A stretch of DNA of 64,000 nucleotides from NCBI RefSeq assembly GCF_017104565.1, contig NZ_JAAGPD010000039.1:53286-117285 (forward strand). Direction: 5' to 3'. The stretch is from Paraburkholderia sp. Tr-20389. GTDB taxonomy: Bacteria; Pseudomonadota; Gammaproteobacteria; Burkholderiales; Burkholderiaceae. Under the pieces are notes generated by a model. The model was not told where the DNA came from, made no database searches, and saw only the letters and a list, made by a program, of their open reading frames with translations. The position numbers and the translations under genes are program-made. This document shows, piece by piece, positions 1 to 9,227 of this stretch. How positions within the stretch are numbered: position 1 is the stretch's first letter; each line of letters opens with the position of its first letter.

Positions 1-1
1 C

Positions 2-82
2 ATCGTCGCGCGCGACCGGGCGTTCGCGCAGAACGGCCTTGCGCCCATCGGCGATCTGACGGGCGCGCTCGATCTCGCATGA
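2..82 (+). CDS. C-terminal end of an unidentified protein (partial)
   Basis: An open frame enters from the left edge and ends at a TGA at 80-82, giving 26 residues that end in GALDLA. The reading continues the GC3-rich codon use of the region. Too little is present to name a family. It sits 32 bases before the next gene on the same strand, so the two may be co-transcribed. Confidence 0.45.
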   Translation: MVARDRAFAQNGLAPIGDLTGALDLA

Positions 83-114
83 TGCCGCGCTCGACGCTGC
101 AATAAGGGAAACGC

Positions 115-354
115 ATGTTCGTCGTGTACTGGCTGGAAGAAGGCAGCATACCGACGGGAACCGCTCGTTTCGAGCGGTTCCCCGACGATCAGATGACACA
201 GGCGCTCGCGTTCACCGAAACGCTGCGCAGGAAACAGGCTGCGGGCGAGGACGTGAGCTTCGTTACGCTCTGCAGCGAGAATCCGCGCTCCGTCGGCAAG
301 GCGGGCGCGTCGGATCCGCCCGCCGATTACGCGTGGAAAAAGCGCCGTCCCTAG
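115..354 (+). CDS. small conserved hypothetical protein (79 aa)
   Basis: A 79-residue soluble protein with no signal peptide or membrane segment. It starts at an ATG preceded by AAGGGA six bases upstream. The N-terminus (FVVYWLEEG) and the run of aromatic and acidic residues look like a folded small domain, and the tail is basic. I do not recognise a named family, and the function is unknown. It follows the partial gene at 2-82 closely and could share its transcript. Confidence 0.6.
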   Translation: MFVVYWLEEGSIPTGTARFERFPDDQMTQALAFTETLRRKQAAGEDVSFVTLCSENPRSVGKAGASDPPADYAWKKRRP

Positions 355-610
355 ATGCCCGCCTCGCCGCTGCGCGCAACGCGAGCGCACAGCGGCACGT
401 CCCGGCTGAGCCCATCCGCCGCGAAGCTTCGCAACACAAACGCACGGCGAAAAAGCATAAAAGCGAAGCACTGTAAAACATTAAGGATACCCAAACCACC
501 CGTCGCCACTTCCTGTCAGATTCACGTTCTACCCCGCCGGGCGCACGCGCCGTCTCATGGCGGACCGAACCGATGCAGCGGCATCGTCGAACGACAAGAG
601 GAAGACCGAC

Positions 611-1489
611 ATGACACATACGCAATCGAATCGCCGCGTGCATGGACTGCCACACGCGGGCCTCACCGTGCTCGTGCTATTGGCCATCGGCGGCTGCACG
701 ACGGTGCCGTGGCAGATGGCGCCCGACGAGCGGTCGATACAGCCATCGTCGCAGACGCTCACCCCCGTCAGCCAACCGGCGCCGCGCGCGTCCCCGGCTA
801 CCGACAAACCGGTGACGGGCGCCTATTACCGCGTAAAACCGGGTGACACGCTCTACCGGATCGCGGCGAGTCATGGCCAGCGCAGTGACGACATCGTCAA
901 ATGGAACAACCTCACCGACCGTGACCATATCGAACCCGGCAGCGTGTTGCGCGTTGCGCCCCCCGATGCGATCGATGAACACGGTGCCGCCGCGTCTCCC
1001 TCGACACGCACGAAAGCGCCCGCCAGGCGCGATACCGTCGACGCCAAACCGAAAGGCGACAAAACGGATACCTCCGATCCAACACACGACAACAAAAGCA
1101 AGAGTGCCAACAACGATACATCCCGCTTCGGCTGGCCCGCGCGCGGCACCTTGAGCGCGGTGTATGGGCAAGGCAAATCGAAGGGCATGGTGATCGCCGC
1201 CAAAGCGGGCGACCCAGTAAGAGCGGTAGCGCCGGGCCGCGTGGTGTTCGCGGGCGATGCCGGCAAGCCGTACGGCAAGCTGATCGTCATCAAGCACGAC
1301 GACACGCTCGTCACCGCCTACGGCCACAACCGCAAGCTGCTCGTGAAGGAAGGCGCCAGTGTGAAGCGCGGCGACGCGATCGCCGAAATGGCGAACACGG
1401 AGCACGGCGCGGGCTCGATGCAATTCGAAGTCCGCAAAGACGGCAAGGCAGTCGATCCCGCGTCCTACCTTCCGCGCATCGGCTCCTGA
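611..1489 (+). CDS. NlpD-like LysM/M23 peptidase-family lipoprotein
   Basis: A 292-residue cell-wall protein. The first ~30 residues form a lipoprotein signal ending in a lipobox (LAIGGC), so the protein should be anchored in the outer or inner membrane facing the periplasm. A LysM peptidoglycan-binding domain follows (YYRVKPGDTLYRIA), then a charged Thr/Lys/Asp-rich linker, then an M23 (LytM) domain at about residues 180-290. The M23 part lacks the usual HxxxD and HxH zinc ligands (it reads GMVIAAKAGDPV and TAYGHNRKLL). This matches NlpD-type amidase activators rather than active endopeptidases. The start at 611 is preferred over an in-frame ATG at 557 because an AAGAGGAAG ribosome site precedes it and it gives a normal signal peptide. 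Confidence 0.85.
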   Translation: MTHTQSNRRVHGLPHAGLTVLVLLAIGGCTTVPWQMAPDERSIQPSSQTLTPVSQPAPRASPATDKPVTGAYYRVKPGDTLYRIAASHGQRSDDIVKWNNLTDRDHIEPGSVLRVAPPDAIDEHGAAASPSTRTKAPARRDTVDAKPKGDKTDTSDPTHDNKSKSANNDTSRFGWPARGTLSAVYGQGKSKGMVIAAKAGDPVRAVAPGRVVFAGDAGKPYGKLIVIKHDDTLVTAYGHNRKLLVKEGASVKRGDAIAEMANTEHGAGSMQFEVRKDGKAVDPASYLPRIGS

Positions 1490-1505
1490 GAAACCAACGG
1501 GCAAC

Positions 1506-1540
1506 AAAAAAGCCGCAAACGGACTGCGCCGTCTGCGGCT
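1506..1540 (-). terminator. Rho-independent terminator of the glutaredoxin gene
   Basis: Inverted repeat AGCCGCA / TGCGGCT with an extended imperfect stem. On the minus strand it is followed by six T residues (A6 at 1506-1511 on the plus strand). It lies between two convergent genes and fits as terminator for the minus-strand glutaredoxin gene; it may also stop plus-strand transcription. Confidence 0.75.
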
Positions 1541-1568
1541 CATTGAGCATCGAAACCCGGCGTGCTGC

Positions 1569-1835
1569 CTAGCCCAGCGCGTTCGCTTCGAGCAGCGGAT
1601 CGAGCCGCCCCGCCGTTTCCAGCGCATTCAGATCGTCGAATCCACCCACATGCGTGTCGCCGATGAAAATCTGCGGCACCGTGCGGCGTCCCGTGCGTTC
1701 CATCAATGCAAGGGCCGTCGCACGATCGCTCTGCACGTTGACTTCCTTGTACGACAAGCCCTTGTTCGTCAGTAGCGCTTTCGCGGCGTGACAGTACGGG
1801 CACGTCGGTGTCGTATAGATGGTGATGGCGGACAT
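1569..1835 (-). CDS. grxC: glutaredoxin 3 (GrxC-type)
   Basis: An 88-residue dithiol glutaredoxin that reduces protein disulfides and ribonucleotide reductase with glutathione. The active site TCPYCHAAK lies at about residues 10-18. The glutathione-binding TVPQIFIGDTHVGG (cis-Pro and GG) lies near residues 51-64. Length matches GrxC. The start at 1835 is chosen because it gives the canonical MSAITIYTTP N-terminus; the upstream extension of the frame is not conserved-looking. Here the gene stands apart from secB. Confidence 0.92.
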   Translation of the reverse strand: MSAITIYTTPTCPYCHAAKALLTNKGLSYKEVNVQSDRATALALMERTGRRTVPQIFIGDTHVGGFDDLNALETAGRLDPLLEANALG

Positions 1836-1872
1836 GATGTTCTCCGTGTAAGTGCGTTGCCGATACGGCGTG

Positions 1873-2211
1873 TTACTGGCCGCGGTAGACGTCGTCGAAT
1901 GCGAAAGGCGCGCCTCCGAGCGAACGGGCGCGCGTCGCGCGGAAACCCGAGTCGGCGCTGCCAGTCGTCGACGGGCCATACGATGCGGCTAGCACATCGT
2001 GCGAGCGATGCAGCACGTGCGGCGCGGCCGCCGAGTAGTTCGCGGGCTCCGGATAGTTCGTGTCGCCTTGCGGGTACTGGCCGGACTGCTGCGCGGCGAT
2101 CAGTTCGGCGCGAACCTCGGCGCGCGTCACCGTCGATTGCGACTGAGCGTGGCTGGCGAGCGGCAGACCAAGTGCAGCCGCGAGAACGAGAGCTTGATAA
2201 GCGCGATTCAT
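1873..2211 (-). CDS. DUF4148 secreted small protein
   Basis: A 112-residue protein with a Sec signal peptide (MNRAYQALVLAAALGLPLASHAQ, cleavage after SHA). It is followed by VTRAEVRAELIAAQQSGQYPQGDTNYPEP, the hallmark of the DUF4148 family found in many copies in Burkholderiaceae. The function is unknown and the likely location is the periplasm. The ATG at 2211 is chosen over the one at 2220 because AAAGG lies eight bases before it. It ends 38 bases upstream of the glutaredoxin start on the same strand, so co-transcription is possible. Confidence 0.82.
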   Translation of the reverse strand: MNRAYQALVLAAALGLPLASHAQSQSTVTRAEVRAELIAAQQSGQYPQGDTNYPEPANYSAAAPHVLHRSHDVLAASYGPSTTGSADSGFRATRARSLGGAPFAFDDVYRGQ

Positions 2212-2464
2212 GATGAGCACCTTTGAGAAGAGTTGCCGTCGTCGACGGGATGGCTCAACTGTAGGTGCGCATCGCAGGGGCGTGAATGTCGGTGCGTCTC
2301 ACGAAGATGCTCGATCGGCTCACCGGCATTCGGCGCATGCGAATCCAGGCGTGGCGCACGGCCTGGGTGTCACCGGCGCACGCCTTGTGCAGCATGGGTT
2401 TCAGGCGGATTGACGGGATCGGACCAAACGCACTGAGCGCGTGCGGCACGTTTTCTGAAATTCT

Positions 2465-3487
2465 CTATTCCGCTTCGGCGGACGACGCCTCGTCATCCGC
2501 TACGTCCTGTGCAGCCTGCACATGTCCGCCCGACGCGCGCCAACGCGCGGGCGTCACGCCGATCTGCTTCTTGAACACGCGCTGGAACGCCGCTTCCGAC
2601 TGATAGCCGACCGTCTCGCCGATATCGCCGACGGGCGTCGCCGATTCGAGCAGCATGCGGCCCGCGATAGTCATGCGCACTTCCGTGAGCACGTCGGTCG
2701 CCGAGCGGCCGATCGCTTCCTGGAACTGCCGCACGAAGGTCGCGCGCGACATGTTGCAGAGCGCGGCGAACTGATCGAGCGTCCACGGCTTGCCGGGCGA
2801 CTCGAACATCGCCGACACCGCCGCCTGCAAACGCGGACGCCCGGCCAGCGCCAGCAGACCATGCGGCGGCTGCGCCGCTTCGCTCGCAAAGCGCAGCGTC
2901 AGCGCGAACAGCGCGGCCGACAGATGGTTCACGAGCGTTTCGCTGCCGGGACATTCGTCGGCGGCCTCCTCGCGCATCAACTGGATCAGCCGCGCGAGCC
3001 GCGAACCCGCGACGCTCGTCTGCGCCGCGCTGTCGTCGCCGTTCGAAGCTTCGCCGCTCGCCGTCGTATGCGCGCCGCTGCGCACCACCAGCCGCGACGG
3101 CAGATGATCGCGCAGCAGCCGGTCCGGCACCGCGCCGAGCAGAAAGCGTCCGCACAGGATGTCGGCCGTTTCGCCCGTGCCGCCGTTCTCCGCGACGGTC
3201 AGCATGAAGTTGCGCCGCTCCGTGGCGGGCACGGGCTGCGCGCCGCTGCCGTCGTGGATGCGGTGCGCGTTACCCGTCGGAAACACGATGATGTCGCCCG
3301 CCACCAGCGCCTCGGGCGGCCCGTTGCCGTCTTCGAGCACCGCGCGCCCCGACAGCAGCACGTGATACGGAATCTCGCGCACGCCTGCCGGGCCTTCTTC
3401 GATCGCCCACGGCGCGCCGAAGTGGCAGCGGACATCCACGCGCCCGCTCACGGGCATCAGCGACAGGAAGCGGCTTAGCAGGTCCAT
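2465..3487 (-). CDS. AraC-family regulator with cupin sensor domain
   Basis: A 340-residue transcription factor. The N-terminal half is a cupin_6-type sensor (MDLLSRFLSLMPVSGRVDV, then HFGAPW and GDIIVFPTGNAHRI). The C-terminal ~100 residues are the double helix-turn-helix AraC domain (SRATFVRQFQEAIGRS; VGYQSEAAFQRVFKKQIGV). The start at 3487 gives the usual family N-terminus. It is divergent from the flavoprotein gene at 3652 with 164 bases between them, so that gene is a natural target. The inducer is unknown. Confidence 0.87.
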   Translation of the reverse strand: MDLLSRFLSLMPVSGRVDVRCHFGAPWAIEEGPAGVREIPYHVLLSGRAVLEDGNGPPEALVAGDIIVFPTGNAHRIHDGSGAQPVPATERRNFMLTVAENGGTGETADILCGRFLLGAVPDRLLRDHLPSRLVVRSGAHTTASGEASNGDDSAAQTSVAGSRLARLIQLMREEAADECPGSETLVNHLSAALFALTLRFASEAAQPPHGLLALAGRPRLQAAVSAMFESPGKPWTLDQFAALCNMSRATFVRQFQEAIGRSATDVLTEVRMTIAGRMLLESATPVGDIGETVGYQSEAAFQRVFKKQIGVTPARWRASGGHVQAAQDVADDEASSAEAE

Positions 3488-3651
3488 ATGAGCCGAATAA
3501 GCATGTTTTTGAATCGTTCGAGGATTAGCACAGCGGACCCGAAACCGTACAGTGACACCGTGCAATGCAAACCGATTCTACTGGACGGCAGCACGGCGCG
3601 CGGCAGAGGGGAAACCGGATCCGCCGCCCGGCCGTCCGAGCGAGGAACATG

Positions 3652-5046
3652 ATGAAGACGCTTCATATCGATGTCGCAGTGGTTGGCGCAGGCAGCGCAG
3701 GTCTGCCCGCGTTTCGCGCGGCGAAGGCGGCGGGCGCGAGTGCGGTGCTGATCGAGGGCGGTGCGTACGGGACGACCTGTGCGCGCGTCGGCTGTATGCC
3801 GTCGAAGCTGCTGATCGCCGCCGCAGAAGCCGCGCATGCGGCGCGCAGAACGGCGCCGTTCGGCGTGCACGTCGACGGCGCCGTGCGGATCGACGGACGC
3901 GAAGTGATGGCGCGCGTCAAGCGCGAACGCGACCGCTTCGTCGGCTTCGTCGTCGAATCGACGGAAAGCATTCCCGATGAAGAACGGCTGATTGGCTACG
4001 CGCGGTTCATCGACGACAACGTGCTGCAAGTGGGCGACCACACGCGCGTCTATGCGAAGAGCGTGGTGATCGCGACAGGGTCGTCGCCGTATGTGCCTGC
4101 GATGTATCAGGCGCTCGGCGACCGCGCAATCGTCAACGACGACGTGTTCGCATGGGACGACCTGCCGCGCAAAGTGGCCGTGGTCGGCGCGGGTGTGATC
4201 GGGCTGGAACTGGGTCAGGCGCTCGCGTGGCTCGGCGTCGAGGTGACGATGCTGGGCGCGCGCGGTCGCGTCGGTCCGCTGAGCGATCCCGCGATCAAGG
4301 ACTACGGGCGCAAGGTATTTAGCGACGTGTTCCACTTCGAGCCGCATGCGCAAGTCGAAGCGGCGACGCGCGAAGGCGACAGCGTGCATCTGCGCTATCG
4401 CGACAGCGCGGGTGAACTGCGCGAAGACATGTTCGACTATGTACTGGTGACAGCCGGCCGCCGTCCGAACATGGACAAGCTGGCGCTGCACAACACCACG
4501 CTCGAACTCGATGCGCGCGGCGTGCCCGTGTTCGATCCGTTGACGCTGCAGGCCGGCACGCATCCCGTGTTCATCGCCGGCGACGCGAACGACGTGCTGC
4601 CGCTCCTGCACGAAGCCGCTGACGAAGGCCGTTCAGCAGGCGAGAACGCAGCGCGCTTTCCTGATGTGAAGCCGCTGGTACGTCGCGCGCCGATCTCCGT
4701 GGTGTTCTCCGAGCCGGGGATTGCGATGGTCGGTGCTCGCCATGCAGACCTCGCGGCGGGATCGTTCGTGACGGGCGAAGTGAGTTTCGAAGACCAGGGC
4801 CGCAGCCGCGTGATGCTGCGCAATCGTGGACTGATGCACGTGTATGCCGACAAGGCAACGCGCCGCTTCGTGGGCGCCGAGTGGATCGGGCCCGATGCCG
4901 AGCATATCGCGCATCTGCTTGCATGGGCGCTGCAGATGAACCTCACGGTCGATGCCATGCTGGCGATGCCGTTCTATCACCCCGTCGTCGAAGAAGGCTT
5001 GCGCACGGCTTTGCGCGATGCAGCTGCGAAATTGCCGAAGGCGTGA
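3652..5046 (+). CDS. dihydrolipoamide dehydrogenase-like FAD/NAD disulfide oxidoreductase
   Basis: A 464-residue class I pyridine nucleotide-disulfide oxidoreductase. It shows the FAD-binding VVGAGSAG near the N-terminus, the redox pair CARVGC (Cys-x4-Cys) followed by MPSKLL, a second GAGVIGLELG Rossmann motif for NAD(P)H, the FAD contact FIAGDAND, and a C-terminal dimer domain with a His-Glu-type signature (HPVVEEGL). It is not next to any 2-oxoacid dehydrogenase genes, so a role as E3 is not supported by context. ATGs at 3649 and 3652 are adjacent; GAGG at 3642-3645 fits the second better. Confidence 0.85.
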   Translation: MKTLHIDVAVVGAGSAGLPAFRAAKAAGASAVLIEGGAYGTTCARVGCMPSKLLIAAAEAAHAARRTAPFGVHVDGAVRIDGREVMARVKRERDRFVGFVVESTESIPDEERLIGYARFIDDNVLQVGDHTRVYAKSVVIATGSSPYVPAMYQALGDRAIVNDDVFAWDDLPRKVAVVGAGVIGLELGQALAWLGVEVTMLGARGRVGPLSDPAIKDYGRKVFSDVFHFEPHAQVEAATREGDSVHLRYRDSAGELREDMFDYVLVTAGRRPNMDKLALHNTTLELDARGVPVFDPLTLQAGTHPVFIAGDANDVLPLLHEAADEGRSAGENAARFPDVKPLVRRAPISVVFSEPGIAMVGARHADLAAGSFVTGEVSFEDQGRSRVMLRNRGLMHVYADKATRRFVGAEWIGPDAEHIAHLLAWALQMNLTVDAMLAMPFYHPVVEEGLRTALRDAAAKLPKA

Positions 5047-5105
5047 TCAGCGTTGGTTTAGTCAATGCCGTCGCCGATTGTTCAATCCGCCGCAAGTGTT
5101 GTTGA

Positions 5106-5154
5106 AGCGCTCCCCGCATACGGCCACTGTCGTGATGCCGGGGTAGCGCTTTTC
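5106..5154 (+). terminator. Rho-independent terminator after the flavoprotein gene
   Basis: Long hairpin: AGCGCT-CCCCG-CAT on the left and ATG-CCGGGG-TAGCGCT on the right, paired with two single-base bulges and followed by TTTTC. It ends the transcript of the preceding plus-strand gene. Confidence 0.8.
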
Positions 5155-5435
5155 TATTCTTCCTACGCGATGTCGATCTGATACGCGTGACACACAGGCT
5201 TCACCGATATATCACAACATGTGATATTGGTGTCGAAGCGCCCGTCTCGCACCGCCTTCCTTACAGCGCACGCCTGGCGGCCTTGCTTCGCTTAGGGAGC
5301 GAGCGCTTGCGCGCTTCATCGGCAAGATCGATACGATTCGATGCGGTGGATGCCAAATACGTGTCAACTTTACATATTCAGCTTTGCATACTTTAATGCT
5401 TTAAACCGTCCCCCACGATAAAAGCAGGATCTTCC
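5155..5435 (+). promoter_or_regulatory. nar operon upstream region with a palindrome
   Basis: Regulatory region before narG. It contains a perfect 7-bp-arm inverted repeat ATATCAC-N5-GTGATAT at 5209-5227, about 210 bases before the start codon. An AT-rich stretch lies at 5360-5405 (TTTACA, TTGCATACTTTAAT) where the promoter is likely. No 14-bp FNR/Anr box (TTGAT-N4-ATCAA) was found. The protein that binds the palindrome is unknown. Confidence 0.5.
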
Positions 5436-8400
5436 ATGAGCCACTTTCTGGACAGGTTGCGCTATTTCACAACGGCCCGGCCGCAGTTCTCCGATGGACA
5501 CGGCGCCGTCACGGACGAAGACAGAAAGTGGGAAGACGCCTATCGGCAACGATGGCAGCACGACAAGATCGTGCGCTCGACACATGGCGTGAACTGCACC
5601 GGCTCGTGCTCGTGGAAGATCTACGTGAAGGGCGGCATCGTCACGTGGGAAACGCAGCAGACCGACTATCCGCGCACGCGTCCCGACATGCCCAATCACG
5701 AGCCGCGCGGGTGTTCGCGCGGCGCGTCGTACTCCTGGTATCTATATAGCGCGAACCGTCTCAAGTATCCGCTCGTGCGCAGTGCGCTCATCAAGCTATG
5801 GCGGGAGCGGCGCCGCTCGATGGAACCCCTGCAGGCATGGCAGTCGATCGTCGAAGACGATGCGGCACGGCGCGGCTACCAGAGCCGTCGCGGGCTCGGC
5901 GGTTTTATCCGCTCCACATGGGACGAAGTCAACGAGATCGTCGCCGCCGCCAACGTCCACACCATCAGGCGTCATGGGCCCGACCGTGTAATCGGCTTCT
6001 CTCCGATTCCCGCGATGTCGATGGTCTCGTATGCAGCCGGCTCGCGTTATCTGTCGCTGATCGGCGGCGTGTGCCTGAGCTTCTACGACTGGTATTGCGA
6101 TCTTCCGCCTGCGTCGCCGCAAACCTGGGGCGAGCAGACCGACGTGCCCGAATCCGCCGACTGGTACAACTCCACGTTCATCATGCTGTGGGGCTCCAAT
6201 GTGCCGCAAACCCGCACGCCCGATGCGCATTTCATGACCGAGGTGCGCTACAAGGGCACGAAGATCGTATCGATCTTTCCCGACTACGCGGAAGGCGCGA
6301 AATTCGGCGACATCTGGCTGCATCCGAAGCAAGGCACCGACGCGGCGCTCGCGCTCGCGATGGGTCATGTGATCCTCAAGGAGTTTCACCTCGCGGGCAA
6401 GAGCGACTACTTCACCGACTATTGCCGCCGCTACACCGACATGCCGTGCCTCGTGCGCCTCGTCGCGCGCGGCGACCGCTATGTGCCTGAGCGGCTCGTG
6501 CGTGCATCGGATTTCGACGATGCGCTCGGTCAGCTCAACAATCCCGAGTGGAAGACGGTCGTGATCGACACGGCTACGCATGAAGCCGTCGTGCCCGTGG
6601 GTTCGGCGGGCTTTCGCTGGGGACAAAAGAAAGGCGAAGACAAGGGCAAATGGAACCTGAAAGAGCAGGCGGCTTCAGGTACTGCGATCGTGCCGCGGCT
6701 GTCGCTCGTCGATGCACACGACGAAGTCGCCGACGTGCTGTTCCCGTACTTCGGCAACATCCGGCATCCGCATTTCAATCACACGTCGCATGCGTCGGAA
6801 CTGTCGCGCAAGATCGGTGTGCGGCGCATCGCGACGCGCAACGGCGACATGCTGGTCGCCACCGTCTATGACCTGTACGTCGCGAACTACGGGCTCGATC
6901 AGGGCCTGGGCGGCGAGCATATCGCCGCGAGCTATGACGACGATCTGCCGTACACGCCCGCATGGCAGGAAGCCATCACAGGCGTGAAGCGCGCCGACGT
7001 GATCAACGTCGCGCGGCAGTTCGCGGAGAACGCGCACAAGACGCAGGGCAAGTCGATGGTGATCATCGGCGCGGGGATCAACCACTGGTTCCACATGGAC
7101 ATGTCGTACCGCGCGATCATCAACATGCTGATCATGTGCGGCTGCATCGGCAAGTCGGGGGGCGGCTGGTCGCATTACGTCGGCCAGGAAAAGCTGCGTC
7201 CGCAGACGGGCTGGACGGCGCTCGCTTTCGCGCTCGACTGGAACCGGCCGCCGCGCCAGATGAATTCCACCTCGTTCTTCTATGCGCACACGGACCAGTG
7301 GCGCTATGACCCGATGGATCCCGCCGCCCTGCTTTCCCCGCTCGTCGACAAGACGCGCTTTCACGGCGCGCCCATCGATTACAACGTGCGCGCCGAACGC
7401 ATGGGCTGGCTGCCGTCCGCGCCGCAGCTCGATGCGAATCCGCTCGAGATCGGCCGCGCGCTGAGGGACCCTGCGCAAGCGGCCGCGACGATCGCAAGCG
7501 ATCTCAAATCGGGCAGTCTGCGCATGGCCTGCGAGGATCCCGACAGTCCGACAAACTTTCCGCGCAACCTGTTCGTGTGGCGCTCCAACCTGCTCGGCTC
7601 GTCGGGCAAAGGTCACGAGTACTTCCTCAAGCATCTGCTCGGCACGACCAACGGCGTGCAAGGCGAGGAAGTAGTGAAGTCGGGGCATCCGCGTCCCGAG
7701 GAAATCACGTGGCACGATGAAGCGCCGCGCGGCAAGCTGGATCTGCTCGTCACGCTCGACTTCCGCATGTCGACGACCTGCATGTACTCCGACGTCGTTC
7801 TGCCCACGGCTACGTGGTACGAGAAGGACGACATGAATACGTCGGACATGCATCCGTTCATTCATCCGCTGTCGGCCGCCGTCGATCCCGCCTGGCAATC
7901 GAAGAGCGACTGGGAAATCTTCAAAGGCATCGCGAAGCGCTTTTCCGAACTGAGCGTCGGGCAACTCGGCGTCGAGCGCGATGTCGTGCTTGCGCCGATT
8001 GCGCACGACAGTCCCGCCGAACTCGCGCAACCATTCGACGTGCTCGACTGGAAACAGGGCGAATGCGAGCCAATGCCGGGCAAGACGATGCCCTCCGTAA
8101 TCGTGGTCGAGCGAAACTATCCCGCCACGTATGAGCGCTTCACGTCGCTCGGCCGGTTGATGGACAAGCTCGGCAACGGCGGCAAAGGCATTGCGTGGGA
8201 TACGAAGGACGAAGTTGCGCTGCTCGGCGATCTCAACTATCGCGTTGCCAATGGCCATGACACGCCGAACGGTGCCGCAGGCCGTCCGCGCATCGACACC
8301 GCGCTCGACGCCGCCGAAGTGATCCTGTCGCTCGCGCCCGAAACCAATGGTGCCGTCGCCGTGAAAGCATGGCAAGCGGTGTCGTCGCTGACGGGCATCG

Positions 8401-9227
8401 AGCATGCGCATCTCGCCCAGGCGCGCGCCGACGAAAAGATCCGCTTTCGCGACATCCAGGCGCAGCCGCGCAAGATCATCTCGTCGCCGACGTGGAGCGG
8501 CATCGAGTCCGAGCACGTGTCGTACAACGCGGGCTACACCAACGTGCACGAACTGATTCCGTGGCGCACGCTCAGCGGCCGCCAGCAACTCTATCAAGAT
8601 CACGTGTGGATGCGCGCGTTCGGCGAATCCCTCTGCGTGTACAAGCCGCCCATCGAAACCGGCAACTACGAGAAGATGCTGGGCACGCGCTCGAACGGCA
8701 ACCCCGAGATCGTATTGAACTTCATCACACCGCATCAGAAGTGGGGCATCCACAGCACCTACACCGACAATCTGCTGATGCTGACGCTGTCGCGCGGTGG
8801 GCCGATCGTGTGGCTGTCGGAGACCGACGCGCATAGCATCGGCGTCAACGACAACGACTGGATCGAGTGCTACAACGCGAATGGCGCGCTGTGCGCACGC
8901 GCCGTCGTCAGCCAGCGCATCCCGCCCGGCATGGTGATGATGTATCACGCGCAGGAAAAGATCGTGAACACGCCGGGCTCCGAAATCACGGGCACACGCG
9001 GCGGCATTCACAACTCGGTGACGCGTGTCGCGCTGAAGCCGACGCATATGATCGGCGGCTATGCGCAGCTTGCGTATGGCTTCAACTACTACGGCACGGT
9101 CGGCTCGAACCGTGACGAATTCCTGATCGTGCGCAAGATGAAGCACGTCGACTGGCTCGACGATGCGCCCGCCGACCCCGTCAATCCCGCCACCGAGCAT
9201 AAACAGCGTCAAGGAGAAACCTCATGA
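5436..9227 (+). CDS. narG: respiratory nitrate reductase alpha subunit
   Basis: A 1263-residue molybdenum bis-MGD subunit of membrane-bound nitrate reductase, which reduces nitrate to nitrite on the cytoplasmic face. The FS0 cluster ligands are visible as His50, Cys54, Cys58 and Cys93, the same His/Cys pattern as Escherichia coli NarG. The molybdenum-ligand Asp lies in CDLPPASP. Length is close to the family norm (about 1250). There is no twin-arginine leader, as expected for NarG. It is the first gene of an operon; its stop overlaps the narH start by ATGA, which suggests translational coupling. Confidence 0.98.
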   Translation: MSHFLDRLRYFTTARPQFSDGHGAVTDEDRKWEDAYRQRWQHDKIVRSTHGVNCTGSCSWKIYVKGGIVTWETQQTDYPRTRPDMPNHEPRGCSRGASYSWYLYSANRLKYPLVRSALIKLWRERRRSMEPLQAWQSIVEDDAARRGYQSRRGLGGFIRSTWDEVNEIVAAANVHTIRRHGPDRVIGFSPIPAMSMVSYAAGSRYLSLIGGVCLSFYDWYCDLPPASPQTWGEQTDVPESADWYNSTFIMLWGSNVPQTRTPDAHFMTEVRYKGTKIVSIFPDYAEGAKFGDIWLHPKQGTDAALALAMGHVILKEFHLAGKSDYFTDYCRRYTDMPCLVRLVARGDRYVPERLVRASDFDDALGQLNNPEWKTVVIDTATHEAVVPVGSAGFRWGQKKGEDKGKWNLKEQAASGTAIVPRLSLVDAHDEVADVLFPYFGNIRHPHFNHTSHASELSRKIGVRRIATRNGDMLVATVYDLYVANYGLDQGLGGEHIAASYDDDLPYTPAWQEAITGVKRADVINVARQFAENAHKTQGKSMVIIGAGINHWFHMDMSYRAIINMLIMCGCIGKSGGGWSHYVGQEKLRPQTGWTALAFALDWNRPPRQMNSTSFFYAHTDQWRYDPMDPAALLSPLVDKTRFHGAPIDYNVRAERMGWLPSAPQLDANPLEIGRALRDPAQAAATIASDLKSGSLRMACEDPDSPTNFPRNLFVWRSNLLGSSGKGHEYFLKHLLGTTNGVQGEEVVKSGHPRPEEITWHDEAPRGKLDLLVTLDFRMSTTCMYSDVVLPTATWYEKDDMNTSDMHPFIHPLSAAVDPAWQSKSDWEIFKGIAKRFSELSVGQLGVERDVVLAPIAHDSPAELAQPFDVLDWKQGECEPMPGKTMPSVIVVERNYPATYERFTSLGRLMDKLGNGGKGIAWDTKDEVALLGDLNYRVANGHDTPNGAAGRPRIDTALDAAEVILSLAPETNGAVAVKAWQAVSSLTGIEHAHLAQARADEKIRFRDIQAQPRKIISSPTWSGIESEHVSYNAGYTNVHELIPWRTLSGRQQLYQDHVWMRAFGESLCVYKPPIETGNYEKMLGTRSNGNPEIVLNFITPHQKWGIHSTYTDNLLMLTLSRGGPIVWLSETDAHSIGVNDNDWIECYNANGALCARAVVSQRIPPGMVMMYHAQEKIVNTPGSEITGTRGGIHNSVTRVALKPTHMIGGYAQLAYGFNYYGTVGSNRDEFLIVRKMKHVDWLDDAPADPVNPATEHKQRQGETS

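Noticed and set aside
3565-3651. 28-residue N-terminal extension of the flavoprotein
   Set aside because: The ribosome site GAGG lies just before the internal ATGs, and FAD-binding proteins of this family start near the Rossmann motif.
5053-5065. TTGGTTTAGTCAA as an FNR box before narG
   Set aside because: It is 13 bases instead of 14 and lies before the terminator of the preceding gene.
6675-9212. 845-codon open frame on the minus strand
   Set aside because: Antisense to narG, which is certain.
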